Assembly (NCBI GenBank): GCA_027315345.1
Contig: DAHUYE010000025.1
Span: forward strand, 1-51,973
Reading direction: 5' to 3'
Length of the DNA stretch: 51,973 nucleotides
Source: Actinomycetota bacterium
GTDB taxonomy: Bacteria; Actinomycetota; Acidimicrobiia; Acidimicrobiales; JAJPHE01
Positions 45,523-51,973 of the stretch are shown piece by piece. Every line of letters begins with the position of its first letter. Position 1 is the first letter of the stretch. The position numbers were made by a program, and so were the translations under genes. Below the pieces are notes generated by a model. It had not been told where the DNA came from. It did no database searches and saw nothing but the letters and a program-made list of their open reading frames with translations.

Positions 45523-46904
45523 CTCTCTGGCACGGCCGCTTCGGAGACCAGTCCCCGGCCGACGCCCTCATGGCCCTCAACGAGAGCCTCTCTTTCGACC
45601 GTCGCCTGGCCGCCGATGACATTGTCGGATCCCGGGCCCACGTGCGGGGCCTGAGCCGGGTCGGCCTGCTGGCCGGGACCGAGGTCGAGGCCATCCTCGG
45701 CGCCCTCGACCGGGTGCAGGCGGAGCTGGAGGGCGGGGAGTTCGTCTTCATTCCGTCGGATGAGGACATCCACACCGCCATCGAGCGCCGGGTCACCGAG
45801 TTGGCCGGGCCGGCCGGGGCCAAGCTGCACACCGGCCGCAGTCGCAACGACCAGGTGGCCACCGATCTGCGCCTGTGGGCCCGGCGGGAGCTGGCCGGGG
45901 TGGGGCGCCTGGTGCTCAACCTGCAGCTCACGCTGCTGGCCCGGGCCGAGGAGGTCGAGGACGCCTACCTGCCGGGATACACCCACATGCAGCGGGCCCA
46001 GCCGGTGCTGCTGGCCCATCATCTGCTGGCCCACGGTTGGGCGCTGTCCCGCGATATCGACCGCTTGCTCAGTGTGATCACCCACATGGACTACTGCCCG
46101 CTGGGGGCGGGGGCACTGGCCGGTTCGTCCCTGCCGCTGGACCCGGACGGGGTGGCTACCGACCTCGGCTTCAGCACTCGCTTCGAGAACTCGCTGGATG
46201 CGGTCAGTGACCGGGACTTCGTGGCCGAGGCGCTCTTCGCCGTGGCCCTGCTGTCCATCCATCTGTCCCGGATGGGCGAAGAGGTCGTCATCTGGTCGAG
46301 TTCGGAGTTCGGCTTCGTCGTCCTCGATGATGCCTACGCCACCGGCTCGTCCATGCTGCCCCAGAAGAAGAACCCCGACGTGGCTGAGCTGGCCCGGGGC
46401 AAGGCCGGCCGGCTGATCGGAAACCTGACCGGACTGCTGGCCACCCTCAAGGGTTTACCGCTGTCGTACAACAAGGACCTGCAGGAGGACAAGGAGGCCC
46501 TGTTCGATTCCGTCGATCAGATCCGCCTGGTCCTCTCCGCCCTGACCGGGATGGTCGCCACCGCCCGCTTCGACACGGTCAAGATGAGGGCGGCCGCCGA
46601 TGAGGAGACGGGGGCGGCCGTGGATCTGGCCGAGTGGCTGGTGCAGGAGGGGACCCCCTTTCGGGAGGCCCACGCCGTGGTCGGGGCGCTGGTGCGGGCC
46701 TCACTGGAGCGCCACGTTCCCCTGGCCGAGCTGGTGGAGGCCGATCCGGCCCTGGGCGCCGAGGCCAGGAAGTTGCTGGAGCCGGGCGTGGCGGTGACCC
46801 GGCGGACGTCGCCCGGGGCCGGGGGCCCCGTGGCCGTGGCCGAGCAGCTGACCCGCTTCCGCCAACGGCTGGGGGTGGACACCGACCGCCTCGGCGGGGA
46901 GTGA
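45519..46904 (+). CDS. argH: Argininosuccinate lyase
   Basis: 461 residues from GTG 45519 (VTLWHGRFG, the family N-terminus). Releases arginine and fumarate. Signatures: LHTGRSRNDQVATDLR near 105, PGYTHMQRAQPV near 150 and the mobile catalytic loop GSSMLPQKKNPD at 276-287 with the catalytic Ser. Final biosynthetic gene of the arginine operon. Confidence 0.96.
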   Translation: MTLWHGRFGDQSPADALMALNESLSFDRRLAADDIVGSRAHVRGLSRVGLLAGTEVEAILGALDRVQAELEGGEFVFIPSDEDIHTAIERRVTELAGPAGAKLHTGRSRNDQVATDLRLWARRELAGVGRLVLNLQLTLLARAEEVEDAYLPGYTHMQRAQPVLLAHHLLAHGWALSRDIDRLLSVITHMDYCPLGAGALAGSSLPLDPDGVATDLGFSTRFENSLDAVSDRDFVAEALFAVALLSIHLSRMGEEVVIWSSSEFGFVVLDDAYATGSSMLPQKKNPDVAELARGKAGRLIGNLTGLLATLKGLPLSYNKDLQEDKEALFDSVDQIRLVLSALTGMVATARFDTVKMRAAADEETGAAVDLAEWLVQEGTPFREAHAVVGALVRASLERHVPLAELVEADPALGAEARKLLEPGVAVTRRTSPGAGGPVAVAEQLTRFRQRLGVDTDRLGGE

Positions 46905-47512
46905 CGCCGGCGGTCCGGGGCCGCCGCCTGCCCCGGAGCTTCTACGCCCGGGACGTGTTGGAAGTCGCCCCCGAGCTGCTCAACAAGGTGCTGGTCTGTG
47001 GGAACCGGGCCGGGCGCATCGTGGAGGTGGAGGCCTACCGCGGCGGGGAGGACCCGGCCTCGCACGCCTACAAGGGCCCCACGGCCCGTAACGCATCCAT
47101 GTTCGGACCTCCGGGCCGCCTGTACGTGTACTTCACCTACGGCATGCACTGGTGCGCCAACGTCGTCTGCATGCCGGAGGGCACGGCCCAGGCGATCCTG
47201 CTTCGCGCTCTATCGCCCCTGGCCGGCCTGGAGGAGATGCGGGCGGCCCGCCCGGCGGCGCGACGCGACCGCGACCTGTGCCGCGGGCCGGCCCGGCTCT
47301 GCCAGGCCCTCGGCATCGACCGGAGTTATGACGGCGCCGATCTGGTCCGCCCCGGCGGGCACCGTTTGAGCATCCTGGATGACGGCGCCGATCCTCCGGC
47401 GGCACCCGGCACCGGCGAACGCATCGGGATCCGCCTGGCGCAGGACCGGCCCTGGCGGTGGTGGGTCCCGGAGGATCCGAACCTGTCCCGGGCCGATCCG
47501 ATCCGCTCCTGA
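46901..47512 (+). CDS. 3-methyladenine DNA glycosylase (AAG/MPG type)
   Basis: 203 residues. Excises alkylated bases in base excision repair. The AAG fold signatures are present: RSFYARDVLEVAPELL, the active-site Glu in IVEVEAYRGGEDPASHA, NASMFGPPGRLYVYFTYGMHWC and a C-terminal RIGIRLAQDRPWRW. GTG start overlaps the argH stop, so it would be transcribed with the arginine genes although functionally unrelated. It ends six bases before the stop of the convergent penicillin-binding protein. Confidence 0.94.
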   Translation: MTPAVRGRRLPRSFYARDVLEVAPELLNKVLVCGNRAGRIVEVEAYRGGEDPASHAYKGPTARNASMFGPPGRLYVYFTYGMHWCANVVCMPEGTAQAILLRALSPLAGLEEMRAARPAARRDRDLCRGPARLCQALGIDRSYDGADLVRPGGHRLSILDDGADPPAAPGTGERIGIRLAQDRPWRWWVPEDPNLSRADPIRS

Positions 47513-47518
47513 TGGGGC

Positions 47519-49600
47519 TCAGTCACTGATCTGCAGAACCACCGTGCTGCCCCCCGGCACGTCGGTACCCCCGGCGGGGGACTGGCTCACCACGTAACCA
47601 GGCGGGTACTCATTGTTGGGCACGCTTTCGGTCCGGACCACGAAACCGTCCCGGTCCAGTTGGGCGGTGGCCTGGGCCTCGGGGAAGCCGACCACGGCAT
47701 CCACGGACAGGCCGGCCGGCCCGTCGATGGCGGCGGCCGGCCCCGAAGGCGGGTTGGGGAAGTCGACCACGGGTTGATCGGCCAGGGCGGCGGAGGCGTA
47801 GAGCTGGAAGATGCGGGCCGGCCAGGTTCCCCCCGTGATCTGGAAAGGGGTGGCGGGGGGCACCATGGGTCGTTCCGCCCCCGGGTAGCCGACCCAGACC
47901 GCCGAGGCCAGCTGGGGGGTCCCACCCACGAACCAGGCGTCGGCCCAGCTGTCGGTGGTGCCGGTCTTGCCCGCCACCGGACGCCCGATGCGGGCCTCCA
48001 CGCCGGTGCCCTGATCCACCACCTGTTGGAGGACCCCGTCGACGGTGTAGGCCACCGCGGCCGGCACCACCCGGCGGGCGTCGCTGTGGTGGCGATAGAG
48101 AACCCGCCCGTGGGGGCCGTCCACCTCGCTGACCATGAACGGGGAGTTGTGCACGCCCCCGTTGATCAAGGTGGCGTAGGCGTCAGCCATCTCCAGGGGG
48201 TCGACCGGGTTGGTGCCGAGCACGGCGGCCGGGTTGGCCTGCAGCGGGGTGGTGATCCCGAGACGGGCGGCCACGGACACCGCGCTGGAAGGGCCGGTCC
48301 GCATCATCAACTGGGCGTACACGACGTTGTCGGAGAAGATGGTGGCCTTGACCAGGTTCATGGTCCCGACCGGCTCGCCCGGGTAGTTCTGGACGTTCCA
48401 GGTGCCGCCGGTAATAGGGATGGAGATGCGGGCCGGGGCGGCGAATTCCTGGTTGAGCCCGATCCCATGCTCCAGGGCGGCGGTGAGTACGAAGGGCTTG
48501 AAGGTCGACCCGCCTTGCCTTTCCGACTGGGTGGCCAGGTCGAGCTGTGAACCAGGTCGTCCGGAATAGAAATCCCGGCCCCCGACCAGGGCGGTCACCG
48601 CCCCGGTGGTCGGGTCGACGGTGGCCAGGGCTGCGGACGGCCCCCTGGCGGGCAGCACCCGACCCGCCGCCTGTTCGGCGTCGGCCTCCTGGGCGAGGTC
48701 GAGGGTGGTGTGGATAATGAGCCCGCCGCCGTAAAGGGCGGCCCGCCGGGCCTCGGGGGTGGCGCCGAAGGCGGGATTGGCGAGGATGGAAGCCTCCACA
48801 TCGGCCACGAAGTACGGGGCTAGCTCACCCTCGGGCACCCCAGCGGAGCCGGAGCCCGTCCCCACCAGCGCCTCGGCGGCGGCGGAGGCCGCCTGGGCAG
48901 CAGTGATATCCCCGGCCGAGCGCATCTCATCCAGCACCACCTGGCGCCGGGCGGCGGCGGCCTGGGGATGAACGAAGGGGTCGTCGGCGCTGGGGGCGTG
49001 GATGACCCCGGCCAGGAGAGCGGCCTGGGCCAGGTCGACCTGGCCCACCGGCCGGCCGAAGTAGGTGAGGGCGGCGGCGCCCACGCCGTAGGCGCCGGCC
49101 CCGAAGTACACGGTGTTGAGGTAGAGGCCCAGGATGTCGGCGCGACTGTGCTGGTGTTCCAGCTCGTAGGCCAGGGTCGCCTCCCTTATCTTTTCGCTCA
49201 GGTGGCGGTTAGCGGCCTCCCCGGCCAGGACGGTCTTGACGTACTGCTCGGGGATGGTGGACGCCCCCTGGGTGGCCTGCCCCTGGCGCAGATCGGTCAG
49301 GGCGGCCCGGATGATGGCCCGGACGTCAATGGCCGGCTCGGTCCAGAAGCCCCGGTCCTCGGTGGTGATCACGGCCTGCTGGAGGATTTCCGGTACGGCC
49401 GAAAGGGCCACCGGCTGGCGGTCGATAGGGCCGTGGAGAGTGGCCAGCACCGATCCGTCGGCGGCCAGGACCACTGAATTGCGCACCCGGCTGACCGAGC
49501 CGGCCCGCAGGGTGGGGATCTGGTAGCTGCACGCCGCCGCCAGCAGGCTCAGGCCGGCCAGGGCGGCGGCGGCTGGCCGTGGCCACCGGGTCCTGGACAT
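47519..49600 (-). CDS. Class A penicillin-binding protein with PASTA domain
   Basis: 693 residues from ATG 49600. An uncleaved signal-anchor or signal peptide lies at ~9-24. The GT51 transglycosylase domain (~65-225) has catalytic Glu81 in TTEDRGFW and GASTIPEQYVK, where Pro-Glu replaces the usual Thr-Gln; the first His of the classic EDxxFxxH is absent, as in several actinobacterial enzymes. The transpeptidase domain has S365xxK in GSTFKP, SDN at 423-425 and KTG at 545-547. A PASTA domain (~627-693) ends the protein. Polymerises and crosslinks peptidoglycan outside the membrane. An upstream-open extension is non-conserved and overlaps the next gene. Confidence 0.94.
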   Translation of the reverse strand: MSRTRWPRPAAAALAGLSLLAAACSYQIPTLRAGSVSRVRNSVVLAADGSVLATLHGPIDRQPVALSAVPEILQQAVITTEDRGFWTEPAIDVRAIIRAALTDLRQGQATQGASTIPEQYVKTVLAGEAANRHLSEKIREATLAYELEHQHSRADILGLYLNTVYFGAGAYGVGAAALTYFGRPVGQVDLAQAALLAGVIHAPSADDPFVHPQAAAARRQVVLDEMRSAGDITAAQAASAAAEALVGTGSGSAGVPEGELAPYFVADVEASILANPAFGATPEARRAALYGGGLIIHTTLDLAQEADAEQAAGRVLPARGPSAALATVDPTTGAVTALVGGRDFYSGRPGSQLDLATQSERQGGSTFKPFVLTAALEHGIGLNQEFAAPARISIPITGGTWNVQNYPGEPVGTMNLVKATIFSDNVVYAQLMMRTGPSSAVSVAARLGITTPLQANPAAVLGTNPVDPLEMADAYATLINGGVHNSPFMVSEVDGPHGRVLYRHHSDARRVVPAAVAYTVDGVLQQVVDQGTGVEARIGRPVAGKTGTTDSWADAWFVGGTPQLASAVWVGYPGAERPMVPPATPFQITGGTWPARIFQLYASAALADQPVVDFPNPPSGPAAAIDGPAGLSVDAVVGFPEAQATAQLDRDGFVVRTESVPNNEYPPGYVVSQSPAGGTDVPGGSTVVLQISD

Positions 49601-49626
49601 ATGAGGGTCAATTCTCCCGGGTGGGT

Positions 49627-50181
49627 CTACGGGGGTGGCGGACCCTCGTCCGACCGCGGCGCGCCTGCCCATTCCTGGCGCCGTAGTTCGTAGAGGGCGA
49701 TGGCGGCGGCGGTGGCCACGTTGAAGGAGCCGACTTTGCCGAGCTGGGGGATGTAGGCGGTGGCGTCCACCGCCGCCAGGGTCTCCCGACCCAGGCCATG
49801 GTCCTCGTTGCCGAGAACCAGGCAGACATCCGGGGCGGCCTGGAGCTGGTGGAGGGCCACGGCCGTATCGGTCAGTTCCAGGCCCAGGACCTGGAAGCCC
49901 CGGGCCCTGGCCGCCTCCACCGCCGGACCGGCCGGACCGGTCTCGATGACCTCGAGGTAGCGCTCGGTGCCCATGGACAGGCGCCGGGCCTGGGGGTGGG
50001 CTGGCCCGGTGGATCCGGCGGCCACCCACAGGACCTCCACCCTCATGGCGGCGGCGGTGCGGACGATGGCGCCCACGTTGAACGGGCTCTGGACCCCGTC
50101 GAGGATGAGGGCCAGGCGCCCGTCGGTGCGCCGCCGCCAGTCCCGGTGCAGGCGCTTGAGGTCGGTGCTACGCAGCTGCAC
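49627..50181 (-). CDS. TrmH/SpoU family RNA methyltransferase
   Basis: 184 residues from GTG 50181. A short SPOUT enzyme with the three family motifs: DGVQSPFNVGAIVRTAAAM, LVLGNEDHGLG and GKVGSFNVATAAAIALYELR. The TrmH-like KLHRDWRRRTDG N-terminus suggests tRNA Gm18-type or related 2'-O-methylation. It overlaps the 3' end of the RsmC-like gene by 14 bases, forming a two-gene minus-strand unit upstream of the penicillin-binding protein. Longer upstream reading frames are rejected because they lie within the RsmC-like gene. Confidence 0.9.
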   Translation of the reverse strand: MQLRSTDLKRLHRDWRRRTDGRLALILDGVQSPFNVGAIVRTAAAMRVEVLWVAAGSTGPAHPQARRLSMGTERYLEVIETGPAGPAVEAARARGFQVLGLELTDTAVALHQLQAAPDVCLVLGNEDHGLGRETLAAVDATAYIPQLGKVGSFNVATAAAIALYELRRQEWAGAPRSDEGPPPP

Positions 50182-50776
50182 GCCCGCCCACCTCCAGGAC
50201 TCGGTAGGCGTTCTCGGAGGTGACCCGCCGGGTCGGATAGCCCTCCGCCTCCAGCCAGCGGGCCAGGGAGTCCGAGCCCAGATGCTTCTGGACCACCAGG
50301 CGGGCCCAGGCCGACGGGGCCAGGCGGTCCAGCCAGCCGGTGAGCAGCCCGTGGAGGGCCGGCTTGCCGATCCGGATGGGCGGATTCGACCACATCCCGG
50401 CGAATCTGACCTCCCCACCCACATCCCCCTCCACTGCCGCCCGGAGATTGGCCAGGCCCAGAGATTCGGCATTGCGCCGGGTCAGTTCCAACGCCCGCTG
50501 GTTGGTGTCCAGGGCCCACACGGTGGCGGCCGGGGCGGCCAGGGCCAGGGCCACCGCCACCGGGCCGTAGCCGCAGCCGAGATCGAGCAGGTGCCCCTCG
50601 GGCGGCACCGGGCCCAGATTGCGGAGGAGGACCTCGGTGCCCGGGTCGAGCCGCCGGGCGGAGAAGACCGCCGCATCCGTCTCCAGCTCCACCCTCCCAC
50701 CCGCCAGCTGCAGGGCGATCCGGCCGGGCCGGGAGGGGGCGTCCGGGTGGGATTGGAAGTACTGAGGCTGGCCCAT
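50168..50776 (-). CDS. RsmC-like class I SAM-dependent methyltransferase
   Basis: 202 residues from ATG 50776. Begins GQPQYFQSHPDAPSRPG, the typical lead-in of stand-alone RsmC-like domains. The SAM-binding motif is LLDLGCGYGPVAVALA, and SNPPIRIGK is the NPP(F/I) motif of N2-guanine/N6-adenine methyltransferases. RsmC modifies G1207 of 16S rRNA in E. coli; here the gene is divergent from a 16S rRNA gene. Exact target unproved. Confidence 0.9.
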   Translation of the reverse strand: MGQPQYFQSHPDAPSRPGRIALQLAGGRVELETDAAVFSARRLDPGTEVLLRNLGPVPPEGHLLDLGCGYGPVAVALALAAPAATVWALDTNQRALELTRRNAESLGLANLRAAVEGDVGGEVRFAGMWSNPPIRIGKPALHGLLTGWLDRLAPSAWARLVVQKHLGSDSLARWLEAEGYPTRRVTSENAYRVLEVGGRAAA

Positions 50777-50784
50777 CTCCGCCC

Positions 50785-50790
50785 AGGGTA
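50785..50790 (-). promoter_or_regulatory. Candidate -10 element of the RsmC-like gene
   Basis: On the minus strand TACCCT lies 8 bases before the ATG at 50776; GGCGGAG between them may act as a Shine-Dalgarno site. Divergent from the rRNA promoter candidate 35 bases away. Confidence 0.3.
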
Positions 50791-50824
50791 GGATGTGCAG
50801 CCGCCCGAAGCGGACCCCACCCGG

Positions 50825-50853
50825 TTGACGGGAGCAAGGATTGCCTATAAGGT
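50825..50853 (+). promoter_or_regulatory. Candidate rRNA operon promoter
   Basis: TTGACG (50825-50830), a 17-base spacer and TAAGGT (50848-50853). This is the best sigma-70-type promoter in the 430-base gap before the 16S gene. It would give a leader of about 345 bases. Confidence 0.5.
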
Positions 50854-51205
50854 TTTCCTTCGCCCCTGGAGCCGGTAAGGCCCTGGAGGCGACACCCGGA
50901 CGAGCCGGAGGATCGGTCACCGACCGAACCCCATGCTCACCGGCGGTGGTAAGGACTCCGGCCCTTCGCGGGCCTGAGTTTCCCACCGGATGATCCTTGA
51001 CAACGGAACAGAGAGAAGCCAAAAGCTAGTGCGGGCGACCGCGCCCGGCTCCGGTAACACGGGGTCTGGTGAAGGTCGTTCACCAAGTCAATGCACAAAA
51101 ACGGACAACATTTTTAACCAGTCCGTCTCGTGCCAGTCGGCCCGAGGGATCAGTGTCCCAGACGGCCGGCTCTCCGATCTAAGCGGGTTTTCCCCCGTGA
51201 TGATC
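50854..51205 (+). other. rRNA leader region without genes
   Basis: No believable coding sequence. It holds two hairpins: ACTCCGGCCC (50955-50964) with GGGCCTGAGT (50970-50979), one mismatch, followed by TTT, and GGTGAA (51068-51073) with TTCACC (51079-51084). An A/T-rich patch stands out at about 51090-51118. These may be antitermination or RNase III processing elements, but I recognise no sure boxA and cannot see the matching 3' half of a processing stem. Confidence 0.5.

Positions 51206-51973
<768 letters not shown>

Noticed and set aside
50997-51030. TTGACA at 50997 as an rRNA promoter
   Set aside because: A perfect -35 hexamer, but no TANNNT lies 16-19 bases downstream; the nearest is about 24 bases away.

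Overview
The window is a gene-dense, very GC-rich stretch of a chromosome from an actinobacterium, probably of the Acidimicrobiia type. The evidence is the gene order (pyrR-pyrB-pyrC-carAB-pyrD-mihF-gmk-rpoZ-coaBC-metK-priA), the presence of the actinobacterial factors mIHF and a helicase-degenerate PriA, the actinobacterial style of CoaBC, and the partial 16S rRNA at the right edge. It is almost entirely housekeeping and biosynthetic; I see no insertion sequence, prophage, CRISPR array, toxin-antitoxin pair or defence island.

Layout. 1-1666: end of a type IV pilus assembly operon (pilN tail, pilO, a PilP-like membrane protein). 1707-7167: shikimate genes aroC-aroK-aroB-aroQ followed by an Xaa-Pro peptidase, efp and nusB. 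7082-8344 (minus): a multi-pass membrane protein whose end overlaps nusB tail to tail. 8423-8782: a DUF2237 protein. 8844-17148: a pyrimidine operon led by a PyrR-type RNA attenuator (pyrR, pyrB, pyrC, carA, carB, pyrD) that lacks the usual pyrK and pyrF. 17160-25171: mihF, gmk, rpoZ, coaBC, metK, priA, def, fmt, rsmB. 25200-29834: rpe, a MogA/MoaB protein and riboflavin genes ribD-ribE-ribBA-ribH. 29847-30957: hisG and a small cold-shock-like protein, facing a DUF1844 gene on the minus strand. 31608-33049: infC-rpmI-rplT. 33042-38482: a SpoU-type RNA methyltransferase, a PAS histidine kinase, pheS, pheT. 38545-46904: a full arginine operon argC-J-B-D-F-R-G-H with an ARG box in front and its repressor ArgR inside. 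46901-47512: a 3-methyladenine DNA glycosylase. 47519-50776 (minus): a class A penicillin-binding protein, a second SpoU methyltransferase and an RsmC-like methyltransferase. 50777-51205: divergent spacer and rRNA leader. 51206-51973: 16S rRNA, cut by the window edge.

Most neighbours overlap by 1-14 bases (ATGA, GTGA), so translational coupling is the rule. The genes together supply precursors for aromatic amino acids, pyrimidines, flavins, CoA, SAM and arginine, plus translation factors. The most useful regulatory observations are: a well-formed PyrR-binding hairpin plus terminator before pyrR; infC starting at AUA behind a perfect Shine-Dalgarno, with a terminator-like hairpin in its leader; an ARG box overlapping an apparently leaderless argC promoter; a recurrent TANNNT hexamer 6-8 bases before start codons (leaderless mRNAs); and gmk and fmt, which appear to start at CTG. 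No wholly new multi-gene system is evident.
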